A stretch of DNA of 64,000 nt from Oceanibaculum nanhaiense (GCF_002148795.1 NZ_MPOB01000003.1:124001-188000); one strand, 5' to 3'; shown: positions 11,924 through 20,746, counted from the stretch's first letter. Numbers and translations: made by a program. The notes: a model not told the origin generated them from the sequence alone.

Positions 11924-12688
11924 TCAAAGCGCCAGCATGCGCATCACCACGCTTTCATAATAGCGCAGGAACCACATCATCGAGGCCGACAATATCAGCG
12001 AGAACAGGAAAACACCGAGCAGCAGCTGGAACGGCAGCACGATGAAGAAGATCTGCAGCTGCGGCATCAGCCGCGACAGCACGCCGACGCTGACCTGGAA
12101 CAGCACGCCGATGACCAGCAGCGGCGCGCCGATCTGCAGCGCGATGCGGAAACCGTCGGCGACCGCCCGCGTGACCGCCATGGAGAAATCCTGCACCGGC
12201 AGCGGCGCGCCAGGCGTGAACACCGTATAGCTGTCCACCACCCCCAGCATGAAGATGTGATGCAGGTTGGTCGCCAGGATCAGCAGCACGCCGATCGTGC
12301 TCAGCAGCGCGCCGGGCAGCGAGCCCTGCGCGCCCAGGCTGGGGTTGAAGGCCTGCGCCGAGGCGAGGCCGATCTGCATCGAGATGATGAAGCCAGCCAT
12401 TTCCAGAATCGTCAGCGCGATGCGCGACAGGGTGCCGATGAACAGGCCGATCACCACCTCGCCGGCCACCAGCAGGGCCAGTTGCGGCGCAGTCGGCGGC
12501 ATTGCCGGCAGCGTATCCTGTACCAGCGGCACTGTCAGGAAACTGACCAGCATGGCGAAGGCCAGCCGGACCCGCATGGAGACCAGCCCCTCACCAAGTC
12601 CCGGCATCATCGAGAGCGCCGCACCGACGCGCGAAAACACCAGGAAGAAGGCGAAAAACTGGGCGGGTAGGAACAGCTCGAAAGGCAT
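11924..12688 (-). CDS. fliR: Flagellar export gate protein FliR
   Basis: A 254-residue polytopic membrane protein of the export gate, hydrophobic throughout. Typical family stretches are FFLVFSRVGAALSMMPGLGE at the N-terminus and SVGVLSRLMPQLQIFFIVLP near residue 205. It is 18 bp downstream of fliQ. The order fliQ-fliR-flhB is the standard export-gate arrangement. Confidence 0.95.
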   Translation of the reverse strand: MPFELFLPAQFFAFFLVFSRVGAALSMMPGLGEGLVSMRVRLAFAMLVSFLTVPLVQDTLPAMPPTAPQLALLVAGEVVIGLFIGTLSRIALTILEMAGFIISMQIGLASAQAFNPSLGAQGSLPGALLSTIGVLLILATNLHHIFMLGVVDSYTVFTPGAPLPVQDFSMAVTRAVADGFRIALQIGAPLLVIGVLFQVSVGVLSRLMPQLQIFFIVLPFQLLLGVFLFSLILSASMMWFLRYYESVVMRMLAL

Positions 12689-12706
12689 CGGCCAGCCGTG
12701 CCTCCG

Positions 12707-12973
12707 TTAATTCAGCGCGATAATGCGGTCCACCAGCGTCGCCGAGAAATCCAGGAGCGTGCTGAGCATGAAGGGCATGAAAACAAACAGGCTGGCAAAC
12801 ACCACAATAATCTTCGGCACGAAGACCAGCGTCATTTCCTGGATATGCGTCAGCGCCTGAAACAGCGCGATGACAAGACCGATGGCGAGGCCGATGAGCA
12901 TGGCCGGCCCGCAGATAACGAGCGTGGCCACCAGCGCCTCACGGGAAACGTCGATTACGTCGCTCGGATTCAT
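12707..12973 (-). CDS. fliQ: Flagellar export gate protein FliQ
   Basis: An 88-residue two-helix membrane protein of the export gate. It contains the family motifs VISREALVAT near the N-terminus, LIGLAIGLVIALFQALTHIQEMTL and VPKIIVVF. Length and position between fliE and fliR are as expected. Confidence 0.95.
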   Translation of the reverse strand: MNPSDVIDVSREALVATLVICGPAMLIGLAIGLVIALFQALTHIQEMTLVFVPKIIVVFASLFVFMPFMLSTLLDFSATLVDRIIALN

Positions 12974-13020
12974 GACTCGGCCCCTCGCCCCCCGGCCTTT
13001 ACCAACGCAGAACCGGGCCG

Positions 13021-13320
13021 TCAGATCGGCATACGCAGGATTTCCTGATAGGCCTGGATCATCCGGTCGCGCAGTCCGACGACGGTCTGCAGCGTCACCT
13101 CGGCGTCGTTCACCGCGACGATAACATCGTTGAGGTCGGCTTTTCCGGTGATGGCCTTCATGCTCATCTCCTCGCCGCCCTTCATCACCTCATGCGCCTC
13201 CTGGACGCTGTCGCGCAGGAAGCTGGCGAAATCCTTGCCAGGCTCGCGCGTCTCCAGACCGCCTTCGATCTGGCCGGTCTTGGCATAGGCAGCAATCGCA
13301 TCACCGATCCGGGCAACCAT
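13021..13320 (-). CDS. fliE: Flagellar hook-basal body protein FliE
   Basis: A 99-residue MS-ring to rod junction protein. The C-terminal FliE signature (DLNDVIVAVNDAEVTLQTVV, then RDRMIQAYQEILRMPI) is clear. It is located between flgC and fliQ in the usual flgB-flgC-fliE order. Confidence 0.94.
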   Translation of the reverse strand: MVARIGDAIAAYAKTGQIEGGLETREPGKDFASFLRDSVQEAHEVMKGGEEMSMKAITGKADLNDVIVAVNDAEVTLQTVVGLRDRMIQAYQEILRMPI

Positions 13321-13360
13321 GGTCTGTTCCTCCTTCGCGCTTACAGCCCTCTATTTATCA

Positions 13361-13777
13361 TCAACCGCGCAGAAGATCGATGGTTCTGGTCAGCATCGAC
13401 ATCGAGGTCTCGATGACGTTCAGATTGGCTTCGTAGCTGCGCTGTGCCTCGCGCATGTCCATCGTCTCGATCAGCGCCGAGACGTTCGGCGCCATGATGT
13501 AGCCATCCTGGTCCGCATAAGGATGCGTCGGGTCGTATTTGGTCTGGAACTGCGAGGGGTCGTTGGTGACCCTGCTTACCGAGACCTTGTGCATGTTGTC
13601 GGCGCGGTCCAGCTCATTCCGGAACATCACGATCTTGCGCCGGTAGGGCTCCTGCCCCGGACCCTCCGCCACTGAATTGGCGTTCGCCAGATTCTCCGAA
13701 ATCACCCGCAGACGCAGACCCTGGGCCTTCATGCCCGAGGTCGAGATCGTCATCGCACCCATCAGATCCTGTGCCAT
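13361..13777 (-). CDS. flgC: Proximal rod protein FlgC
   Basis: A 138-residue rod subunit. The N-terminal rod signature GMKAQGLRLRVISENLANAN and the C-terminal EANLNVIETSMSMLTRTIDLL are both present, as in all flagellar axial proteins. It follows flgB and precedes fliE. Exported through the type III apparatus without a signal peptide. Confidence 0.96.
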   Translation of the reverse strand: MAQDLMGAMTISTSGMKAQGLRLRVISENLANANSVAEGPGQEPYRRKIVMFRNELDRADNMHKVSVSRVTNDPSQFQTKYDPTHPYADQDGYIMAPNVSALIETMDMREAQRSYEANLNVIETSMSMLTRTIDLLRG

Positions 13778-13809
13778 CCTGCTCTCTCCTTATTCCTGCG
13801 GCGGCGCCC

Positions 13810-14223
13810 TTACGCGCCCGGCTGGCGGCCGATCGCCAGTTTCATCATGGTGAGGTTCTGCCGGTACAGGCTGCTCGCGAGGCGGAAATCCGCCTGGTTC
13901 TGCGACACGTTGGTCAGCTGGTTCTCCAGCGAGACCGCGTTCTGGTTGATGCTGACTTCGTAGGCGTTCCGCGGACGCTCCTCATTGACGCGGAATTCCG
14001 GCTCGCGCCGGATGCCGGTCAGGTGGTTCGCGGTGGTGGCGGCCATGTTCACCCGCGGGGTTTCCTTCACCATGGCGCGGAAATCCAGCGGCTTCAGATC
14101 GCGCGCCCGATAACCCGGCGTGTCGGCATTGGCGACATTCTCCGCCAGCACGGTATGGCGCTGGGCCAGCCAGTCCATCTTCTGCTTCATGCCCTGAAAC
14201 AGTGCCAGATTGCCCATGCTCAT
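13810..14223 (-). CDS. flgB: Proximal rod protein FlgB
   Basis: A 137-residue rod subunit. The rod signature RHTVLAENVANADTPGY is at about residue 20. The start at 14223 (MSMGNLALFQG) is preferred over one 20 codons upstream because AAGGAG lies 8 nt before it and homologues begin here. First gene of the flgBC-fliEQR-flhB-cckA operon, with a sigma-54 promoter 57-72 bp upstream. Confidence 0.95.
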   Translation of the reverse strand: MSMGNLALFQGMKQKMDWLAQRHTVLAENVANADTPGYRARDLKPLDFRAMVKETPRVNMAATTANHLTGIRREPEFRVNEERPRNAYEVSINQNAVSLENQLTNVSQNQADFRLASSLYRQNLTMMKLAIGRQPGA

Positions 14224-14279
14224 GTCGTTGTCTCCTTGCCTTGCATCCGGTTCGGCCGTTTGCCTTGCCAGAATTGAAA

Positions 14280-14295
14280 GCAATCCGCGTGCCGG
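14280..14295 (-). promoter_or_regulatory. Sigma-54 promoter of flgB operon
   Basis: Minus strand reads CGGCACG-CGGA-TTGC, one mismatch from TGGCACG-N4-TTGC with the invariant GG-N10-GC spacing (GG at 14293-14292, GC at 14281-14280). The predicted transcription start is near 14268, giving a leader of about 45 nt. Confidence 0.82.
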
Positions 14296-14356
14296 AACAC
14301 AACATATTGAAAAATATAGAAAAATTCTGCCACACCCGGCTGCGAGGCAGAGAATT

Positions 14357-14372
14357 CCGGCCTACCGCTTGC
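14357..14372 (+). promoter_or_regulatory. Weak sigma-54-like promoter for flhX-fliOP
   Basis: CCGGCCTACCGCTTGC has GG-N10-GC spacing and a good TTGC -12 element but a poor -24 flank. Its predicted start (about 14384) would fall inside the inverted repeat at 14378-14392. Confidence 0.35.
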
Positions 14373-14377
14373 CGCCC

Positions 14378-14392
14378 CGGCAAGAATTGCCG
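14378..14392. promoter_or_regulatory. ftr-like inverted repeat A
   Basis: CGGCAAGAATTGCCG, a near-perfect dyad whose centre lies 92-93 bp upstream of the flgB -24 GG. The same motif recurs before other sigma-54 flagellar promoters (26036, 31128, 38040, 41125). It resembles the ftr enhancer bound by FlbD in Caulobacter; that identification is from memory and not tested. Confidence 0.7.
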
Positions 14393-14452
14393 CATCGGCG
14401 CAGTCGCTTCCGTGAAAGAGAGAAAGGCTCTAGGATAGGTCAGCGCATTCGA

Positions 14453-14896
14453 ATGGAATATGGCATGGAGCCGAAAAAGCCACCGCACTTGCCTCCCCAG
14501 AAGCCCTCCCAGAAACCATCGCTGGGTGACCGGCTGTTCGACATCATCGACGAACTGGACGTCGCTCCGCTGCCGCCCCGCGACGGCAAAAAGGGCGATC
14601 GGCAGATTGCCGTGGCGTTGCATCACGAACATGGCGCCGACAGGGCGCCGATGGTGGTGGCCCAGGGCTATGGCGCGATCGCCGATAAAATCCTGCGGCT
14701 GGCCTTCGATCATGATGTGAAGGTGCGCCGCGATCCCGAACTCGCCCAGGTGCTGATGGCCGTGGAGGTCAATCAGGAAATCCCCGTCGAGGCCTTCGCC
14801 GCCGTGGCGGAAATCCTGTCCTATGTGTACCAGGCCAACAGCCGGTTGGCCGAGGAGGCCCCGCCTGCCCCGTCCGCCGATACAACCGCGTCATAA
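14453..14896 (+). CDS. FlhB cytoplasmic-domain homologue (FlhX/FhlB)
   Basis: A 147-residue protein whose residues 50-130 align with FlhB downstream of its NPTH cleavage site: QIAVALHHEHGADRAPMVVA matches FlhB YAVAIKYERDSMQAPMVVA, and AEILSYVYQAN matches AEIISYVFRLN. It has no membrane segment and no NPTH. Stand-alone FlhB C-domains (FlhX in epsilonproteobacteria) can substitute for the cleaved FlhB fragment. The N-terminus is Pro/Lys-rich. A second ATG at 14465 is an alternative start. First gene of flhX-ORF104-fliO-fliP, divergent from flgB. Confidence 0.82.
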   Translation: MEYGMEPKKPPHLPPQKPSQKPSLGDRLFDIIDELDVAPLPPRDGKKGDRQIAVALHHEHGADRAPMVVAQGYGAIADKILRLAFDHDVKVRRDPELAQVLMAVEVNQEIPVEAFAAVAEILSYVYQANSRLAEEAPPAPSADTTAS

Positions 14897-14903
14897 CCGC
14901 GCC

Positions 14904-15218
14904 ATGTCACTCGCCGACGCCCGCCAGAACCTCGCCCGCATCCTGACCGATATCGACGCTGCCGGCCGCGCGCTGGACGCCGGCGAACCGGTCCGCCTGG
15001 CCAGCCTGACCGGTGCGGTCGCGGCAGCCTGCGCCGGGGCGACCGCCCTGCCCGCCGCCGAGGCCCGGACCCTGCTGCCGGAGATGGAGCAGGCAATCGA
15101 GGCACTGGGCACGCTGGCCGGCCGGCTGGAGCAGAAGACCGGCGGCAAGGCGAAGCAGGAGCCCGCCAGCGCGCAAAGGCTGCATGCCTCGCGCGCCTAT
15201 GATAAAGGCTTCCGATAA
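14904..15218 (+). CDS. Hypothetical flagellar-operon protein, 104 residues
   Basis: Begins MSLADARQNLARILTDIDAA and ends ASRAYDKGFR. It is Ala/Leu-rich and probably all-helical, with no signal peptide or membrane segment. It lies 7 bp after the flhX stop and 22 bp before fliO in the same direction, so a flagellar role is likely. A small export-chaperone-like role is possible, but I do not recognise the family. The longer frame starting at 14823 would overlap flhX and is not favoured. Confidence 0.65.
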   Translation: MSLADARQNLARILTDIDAAGRALDAGEPVRLASLTGAVAAACAGATALPAAEARTLLPEMEQAIEALGTLAGRLEQKTGGKAKQEPASAQRLHASRAYDKGFR

Positions 15219-15240
15219 TGCTCCCCGGAAAGGCCGGCAC

Positions 15241-15660
15241 ATGAACATCGAAAGCTATCTCTACGCCGTCCTTGCGTTGGTCTTCGTGCTGGCACTGCTC
15301 GGCCTGCTCTATCTGGTCATACGGCGGCTGGGGATTGGCGGCGCGCTGCCCCGCACACGCGGCGAGCGGCGGCTGCGGCTGGTCGAGGTGCTGCCGGTGG
15401 ACGCCAAGCGCCGGCTGCTGCTGCTGCGCCGCGACGGCCGGGAACATCTGGTGCTTCTGGGGCCGGAAAGCGATCTGCTGATCGAATCCCTCGAAGAGGA
15501 TGAGCAGGACAGCGCCGGCGATTTCGATGCGATGCTGGACCGCACGCCCCCGTCATCGCCCCCGTCATCGACCAGGCCGGCGCCGAAAGCGCCACCGGCA
15601 CCCCCGGGCCCGCGCGAACCGCGCCTGGGCCGCCGCACCGGCACGGAGACGGCGGAATGA
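15241..15660 (+). CDS. fliO: Flagellar biosynthesis protein FliO
   Basis: A 139-residue bitopic membrane protein that helps assemble FliP in the export gate. One transmembrane segment at about 8-27 (VLALVFVLALLGLLYLVIRR) is followed by the FliO cytoplasmic fold (LRLVEVLPVDAKRRLLLLRR, then HLVLLGP) and a Pro-rich tail. The stop overlaps the fliP start (ATGA), implying coupling. Confidence 0.88.
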   Translation: MNIESYLYAVLALVFVLALLGLLYLVIRRLGIGGALPRTRGERRLRLVEVLPVDAKRRLLLLRRDGREHLVLLGPESDLLIESLEEDEQDSAGDFDAMLDRTPPSSPPSSTRPAPKAPPAPPGPREPRLGRRTGTETAE

Positions 15661-16403
15661 GCCGCCGCGTTCTTGCGAAAACCGCGCTGCTGGCGCTGCC
15701 TGTCCTGCTGCTGCCGGGACTGGCGGCGGCGCAGAGCTTCAACCTGGATCTCGGCTCGCCCGACGGCTCCACCACGGCGCGGATCATCCAGCTTATCGCC
15801 ATCTTCACCGTCCTGTCGATCGCCCCCGGCATCCTGGTGATGGTGACCTCCTTCACCCGCATCGTCGTGGTTCTGTCCTTCATGCGCTTCGCGCTGGGCA
15901 CGCAGCAGAACCCGCCAAACATCGTACTGATCAGCCTGGCGATGTTCCTGACCTTCTTCATCATGCAGCCGACGCTGGAGCGCGCCTATAATGAGGGGGT
16001 GGTGCCGCTGCTTGACCAGCAGATCGACGAGGCGGAGGCGCTGCAACGGGTGATCGAACCGTTCCACAGCTTCATGCGCAGCCATGTGCGCGAGCAGGAT
16101 CTGGATCTTTTCCTCGGCATGGCCAAGGCAACGCCGGAGCAGGTTGGCGAGAACACGCCGCTGCGCGCCCTTGTCCCCGCCTTCATGATCAGCGAGTTGC
16201 GCCGCGCCTTCGAGATCGGCTTCCTGATCTACATCCCGTTCGTCATCATCGACATGGTGGTCGCCTCGATCCTGATGTCGATGGGCATGATGATGATCCC
16301 GCCGGTCATTGTCTCCCTGCCCTTCAAGCTGATCTTCTTCGTGCTGCTGGACGGCTGGTACATGATCGCCGGCAGCCTGGTGCAGAGTTACGGCCCGTTA
16401 TAG
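15657..16403 (+). CDS. fliP: Flagellar export gate protein FliP
   Basis: A 248-residue export-gate protein. It has a signal peptide (LLALPVLLLPGLAAAQ), then four membrane segments. Signature stretches are MVTSFTRIVVVLSFMRFALG at about residue 63, PAFMISELRRAFEIGF at about 173 and MMMIPPVIVSLPFKLIFFVL near the end. It overlaps fliO by 4 bp and converges with the AMIN/TPR gene 15 bp away. Confidence 0.96.
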   Translation: MSRRVLAKTALLALPVLLLPGLAAAQSFNLDLGSPDGSTTARIIQLIAIFTVLSIAPGILVMVTSFTRIVVVLSFMRFALGTQQNPPNIVLISLAMFLTFFIMQPTLERAYNEGVVPLLDQQIDEAEALQRVIEPFHSFMRSHVREQDLDLFLGMAKATPEQVGENTPLRALVPAFMISELRRAFEIGFLIYIPFVIIDMVVASILMSMGMMMIPPVIVSLPFKLIFFVLLDGWYMIAGSLVQSYGPL

Positions 16404-16418
16404 AGCCGGAGATCGCCG

Positions 16419-19400
16419 TCAGTTGATGGCGCTGAGCTGGCTGGCCTTCAGCCGTTCCCGGTAGTCGCTGAGGAAGGACTGGAAGCGTTCGACCTCCTGG
16501 AAACGCTGGGTCAGCGTGCGCAGATCGTTCAGATCGCCCGACGTCGTGTTGGTAATCAGCCGGAAGGCCTCGCGGAAACGGGTATCGTCCATCGCCTGGG
16601 CATAGTTCTGCCGGATCAGTACCACAGCCGGGGTATCCTCGCTCATCGAGGCGGAAATCGCCCAGTTCAGCACCAGGGTTGCCTCACGCTCCGTCAGGTC
16701 GCGCTTGTCCGCCAGCGGCTCGGCTAGGCGGGTGAACACTTCGGCCGCTCCGGCCCAATCCTGCTGCCGCCACAGAATGTCGGCGCGCAGCAGATCGGCC
16801 TCCCGGCTGGTATCCGGCTGCAACAAAGCGATGGCCTGATCCGGATTGCCGAGATCGAACTGCGCGCGCGCCCGCAGCCGGTTGCGCTCACGCGCCAGAT
16901 CGACCGGGATACCGGGAACAGCACTTTCATCCAGCGCGCCGACAGCCGCCTCCGGCCGCCGGTCGAGCAGCCGGATGAGCGCAAGCCGGGCGCCGATCCG
17001 CGCTTTCTCGACCCCTTCCAGGCGGAATTTCACCTGCCGGTCCAGCAGGTTGGCGGCACGGTCCAGAAGATCGACCGTGACCAGCCGGTCGGCCAGACGC
17101 TGAATCATCTCGTTGCCGCGGGCACCCGGCGGGGTCAGCTCACGGAAATCGTCGTACAGGGCCAGCGCGGTCAGCGGCGGCATGCGCTCCGCGCCACCTT
17201 CGAGATACAGCTTGGCAAAGGCATCGGTCATGGTGCGTGCCAGGGTCGGCGTTTCCGGATGGTCCGGGAACAGGGTCGCCGCCTCACGCAGGGTCGCCAG
17301 ACCGTTGCGATAATCATTCTCCGCCAGATACAGATCGCCCAGCCGGCGCAGCAGGTCGAACTCGAGTTCGTCGCCGCGCCAGGCGAAGCGCAGGCTTTCC
17401 AGCCGCTGCAGCGCGTCGGCGTTGGATATCTTCTCCTGCGCCAGCTCCTCCTCGATGACCGCGCGCGCCGCGCGTACACGGGCCCAGCGGTCCGCGCCCT
17501 CGGCCAGCGGACGCCACAGATCGAAAGCCGCATCGGTATCGCCCGTCGCCTGCAGCACACGCCCGCGCAGATAGTTGATGCGCGCCTGCTCGCTGTCGGT
17601 CGGCGCGCCGGCGGCGACCACGTTCAGGAACTGGCCGGCACCGCGATTGTCGCCGACGCGGATCGCGGCCTGTGCCGCCAGCAGCGCGATCTCGGTCGTG
17701 AAATTACGCGGATAATCGGCAGGGATTTCGCCGGCACGGGCAAACTGCTCGACCGCCTCGTTCCACTTGCCGAGCGCCGCGTAAGCCGCGCCGCGCCACA
17801 GCGCCACCTCGCGGATACCGTCCAGTGCCCTGTCGGACAGATCATTCAGCGCATCCTGATGGCGCCCCATCATAAACTGGGTCGCCCCGCGCAGCGCCTT
17901 GAAGCTGGGCAGGTTGGCATAGTCCGAATCGCCCTCCGCGATGACCCGCAACAGGCCCGTCGCCTCCGGCGCCAGGCCGTTGGCGAAATAGAAGCGCGCC
18001 AGGTCCATGCGCGGCTTGGTGCGGGCGATGCTGGTGGCATCGGCCAGCGCGAACTGCAATTGCTGCCGCTTGGGATAGAAGCCCTGGCCGGGCGCCTGAT
18101 TGCCGCGCCATTCCAGCATCGAGAACGGCTTGCCGCTGCGGATGTCGGAATCCGACGCCACTTCGCCGAACGTATCGGAGCGTTCCGGCAGATCGCGCGA
18201 CAGCACCAGCCCGTCGCCGCCGGTGATCGCCACACCGTCCGGCAGTTGCCGCACGGCCACGCCATCGGCCAGCGGCACCACGGCAATGCCCTGCACCGTC
18301 GCCAGCAATTCGAATTCGGCGAAACGCCTGTCGCCCTCAATGCCACGGCCCAGCATCGACAAGGGTACGATATGAAGTTCGTCTCCGACCTCGGGATCGC
18401 GAACCACGGTGGTCTCGCCGATGCCGGTAACCGGAATGAACAGGCGCGGCCCCTGCGGGCTGACCGGCTGCATCTCGGTATTCAGCGCCACGTCCGGGCG
18501 CAGCGGCTGCGCCCGCAGCTCGATCACCCAGGTTGGTCCGTCGCGCCAGATCCGCGGATTGATGCCCGGCACCAGCCGGGCGCGCGCCGCTGAGCCGTTC
18601 GGGACAGGAAGCTGCGTGAGTTCGGAGAAAATACCCGCATCGCTTTCGGAAATTGCCGAGAAATCGAACCGCCTGGCGCCATCGAAGACGATCCAGAGAT
18701 GCGCCGCACGGCGGAACACAGCGGCCGCATTGGCATCCTCGAACTGGAAGCGCAACGCCACAAGGTCACCCTCGCGGCGCAAGGTCACCGGCACCGGCGT
18801 GCCCTGCAACTGCTCCAGCGGCACCGGCGCGCGGATGCGCTGCGGCGACAGCGAGGACGCCAGCGGTTGCGTCGGCATGATCCTGTCTGCGGATTGCGGC
18901 CCGGATTGCGGCGCCGCACCGGTGACCGGGCCGGCCTCTGCCGTCGGTTCGGCGATAACCGGCGCGACCGGCTGTGCCGGCAGGGCGGGGCCGCGCGTCC
19001 CGGCCGGGCGGGCGGGCGGCTGGCCAGATGGCTGGGCAGATGGCTGGGCCGGGGCCTGCGCCTGCTGTTGTGGCGGCTGAGCCGGCGCTTGCGATTGGCT
19101 GCGCTCGCCCGCCGGCGGTTTCGGCGCCGGTGTCGGCGCGGCCGCCTGCTGCGGTGCTGCCTGCTGGGCACCCGCTGGCGCCTCGGATGCCGGGTTCAGG
19201 ACATCGACCACGATGCGGGTACCGCTGCGGAAATGCCGGAGCCGGGCATCGCTTGGAATCTGCAAGGTCATCCCGCGCGAATCATTGCCCGTCGGCTCCA
19301 CGCGCCGCACATTGCGCAGCGGTCGGCTGTTCAGCGTGCCGGTTTCAAAGCTGGCGGGACGGTCGAACCGCAGGGTCGCCTGCCCGTTCCGGTTATCGAC

Positions 19401-19964
19401 CGTGTAATCGACCGGCTGGTTCCAGTCGAAAACCAGGCGGGAATAGCCCTCGTGATCGGCACCGCGTACCTGGAGGCTGGGGATATCGGGGCTTGCGGGC
19501 AATGGGCTGGGAGGCGGCGGCGCGGACGCGGTCTCGGCACCGCCCTGACGCAACAGGTCGAGCACCACCGAGGTGCCGATCTTGAAGCTGCGCAGGCCAA
19601 AATCGCCATTGGCGAGCACGAAGGACAGGGTGCGCCCGTCCGGCTCCAGCGATCCGCCGGCCAGGAAGCTCCGCAGATTGGCGAGCGCGCCGGAGAGGTC
19701 CGCGCGCAGCGGCCGGTCGAACTGGATGACCAGCGAGCCATCCTCGACAGCAGCGGTATAGTCCACACTGCCGGGCCAGTCGAACACCAGCCGGCCATAC
19801 CCCTCATGCAGGCCGCCGCGGACCGGTACCTGGGTCGGTGTCGCCTGGGGTGCTGCCTGGGGGGCCACCGGTTGCCCGGATTGCTGGGCCAGGACCATGC
19901 GGTCCGTGACGGGCAAAAGGCCGATCATGACCGCCAGCAGGAAAAGGAGCGCGGCGCGCATCAT
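16419..19964 (-). CDS. Giant periplasmic AMIN-like/TPR protein of the mot operon
   Basis: A 1,181-residue exported protein. The signal peptide is about residues 1-27. Two repeats of about 95 residues follow (about 48-142 and 165-258), sharing HEGYGRLVFDW / HEGYSRLVFDW, an FDRP strand, and VVLDLL / VVDVLN endings; they look like AMIN-type beta domains, which bind cell wall or secretin-class partners. Next is a Pro/Gln/Ala-rich linker (about 260-370), another beta-rich part (to about 600), and a helical TPR-like C-terminal half. It overlaps the upstream MotB-like gene by 4 bp (ATGA), so translation is coupled. I know no described motility protein with this architecture. A scaffold anchoring stators is a guess. 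Confidence 0.7.
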   Translation of the reverse strand: MMRAALLFLLAVMIGLLPVTDRMVLAQQSGQPVAPQAAPQATPTQVPVRGGLHEGYGRLVFDWPGSVDYTAAVEDGSLVIQFDRPLRADLSGALANLRSFLAGGSLEPDGRTLSFVLANGDFGLRSFKIGTSVVLDLLRQGGAETASAPPPPSPLPASPDIPSLQVRGADHEGYSRLVFDWNQPVDYTVDNRNGQATLRFDRPASFETGTLNSRPLRNVRRVEPTGNDSRGMTLQIPSDARLRHFRSGTRIVVDVLNPASEAPAGAQQAAPQQAAAPTPAPKPPAGERSQSQAPAQPPQQQAQAPAQPSAQPSGQPPARPAGTRGPALPAQPVAPVIAEPTAEAGPVTGAAPQSGPQSADRIMPTQPLASSLSPQRIRAPVPLEQLQGTPVPVTLRREGDLVALRFQFEDANAAAVFRRAAHLWIVFDGARRFDFSAISESDAGIFSELTQLPVPNGSAARARLVPGINPRIWRDGPTWVIELRAQPLRPDVALNTEMQPVSPQGPRLFIPVTGIGETTVVRDPEVGDELHIVPLSMLGRGIEGDRRFAEFELLATVQGIAVVPLADGVAVRQLPDGVAITGGDGLVLSRDLPERSDTFGEVASDSDIRSGKPFSMLEWRGNQAPGQGFYPKRQQLQFALADATSIARTKPRMDLARFYFANGLAPEATGLLRVIAEGDSDYANLPSFKALRGATQFMMGRHQDALNDLSDRALDGIREVALWRGAAYAALGKWNEAVEQFARAGEIPADYPRNFTTEIALLAAQAAIRVGDNRGAGQFLNVVAAGAPTDSEQARINYLRGRVLQATGDTDAAFDLWRPLAEGADRWARVRAARAVIEEELAQEKISNADALQRLESLRFAWRGDELEFDLLRRLGDLYLAENDYRNGLATLREAATLFPDHPETPTLARTMTDAFAKLYLEGGAERMPPLTALALYDDFRELTPPGARGNEMIQRLADRLVTVDLLDRAANLLDRQVKFRLEGVEKARIGARLALIRLLDRRPEAAVGALDESAVPGIPVDLARERNRLRARAQFDLGNPDQAIALLQPDTSREADLLRADILWRQQDWAGAAEVFTRLAEPLADKRDLTEREATLVLNWAISASMSEDTPAVVLIRQNYAQAMDDTRFREAFRLITNTTSGDLNDLRTLTQRFQEVERFQSFLSDYRERLKASQLSAIN

Positions 19965-20746
19965 GGCAGGATCGCAGCCTGCGACGGGTAGAGCACGATA
20001 TCGACACGGCGCGCCAGCGCCTCGCGCCGGGGCGAGACGATGTCACGGGCGAGAAAGACGAACCGCGTATCGGCGAAACCTTGAACGATCATAGGCTTAT
20101 CATAACCTGATTCCAGCAGCGCCGTCGCTACGGACTGTGCACGCGCCAACGAAAGCTCCCAGTTCCCGCGATAGGGACCGGAGCGGATCGGCGCGGGATC
20201 GGTATGACCATGCACATCCGTCCGATTGCTGAGATTGCCCAGCAGACCGCCCAGCTCGAACAGCGCCCGGCGGGCCTGATCGTTCAGGGTTGCACTGTTC
20301 AGGGCGAACAGCAGATCGGACGGCATCGACAGGATCAACCGGTCCGGGAAACGGTGAAGCACGGTTCGTGCCAACAGCGGATCGCTATCGAGATGGCCAC
20401 GCAACAGCGAGACCAGATAGTCGAGATTGAGGCCCGGCGCGACCTTGTCCTCGTCGATGGTCAGCGCGGTGGGCGGGGCCGGTTTCGCGGTTTCCACATT
20501 CGGCGCCAGACGGTCGGCCAGGGTCGCCGAAAGGTCCACCCAGGCCGCTGTCCTGGGGTTCGACATCGCGAACAGCATGATGAAAAAGGCCAGCAGCAGA
20601 CTGATGACATCGAGAAAGGTCAGCAGCCAGAATGGTCCGCCAACCTTGGGCAGGATATGGAACGGGCTGTAAGGCGGCGGCGAGGCCGGCGCGGATGCCT
20701 TGTCGCGTTCGCTTTCGTGCAGGCCGGCCAGCGGGTCGAGCGCCAT
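19961..20746 (-). CDS. motB: MotB-like stator protein with OmpA domain
   Basis: A 261-residue MotB-type protein. A single transmembrane segment (about 40-62, FWLLTFLDVISLLLAFFIML) carries Asp46 at the position of the proton-binding Asp32 of E. coli MotB. The C-terminal OmpA-like domain has the peptidoglycan-binding pattern DVHGHTDPAP...NWELSLARAQSVATALL. It starts at an ATG sharing bases with the stop of the preceding MotB-like gene (TGATG). No motA is in this window. The complete motif set makes this the likely functional MotB; it could equally be a specialised paralogue. Confidence 0.85.
   Translation of the reverse strand: MALDPLAGLHESERDKASAPASPPPYSPFHILPKVGGPFWLLTFLDVISLLLAFFIMLFAMSNPRTAAWVDLSATLADRLAPNVETAKPAPPTALTIDEDKVAPGLNLDYLVSLLRGHLDSDPLLARTVLHRFPDRLILSMPSDLLFALNSATLNDQARRALFELGGLLGNLSNRTDVHGHTDPAPIRSGPYRGNWELSLARAQSVATALLESGYDKPMIVQGFADTRFVFLARDIVSPRREALARRVDIVLYPSQAAILP

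Noticed and set aside
14210-14452. N-terminal extension of the FlhX gene from 14210
   Set aside because: The upstream part of that frame crosses the flgB promoter and inverted repeat and has no ribosome site; the similarity to FlhB begins well after 14453.
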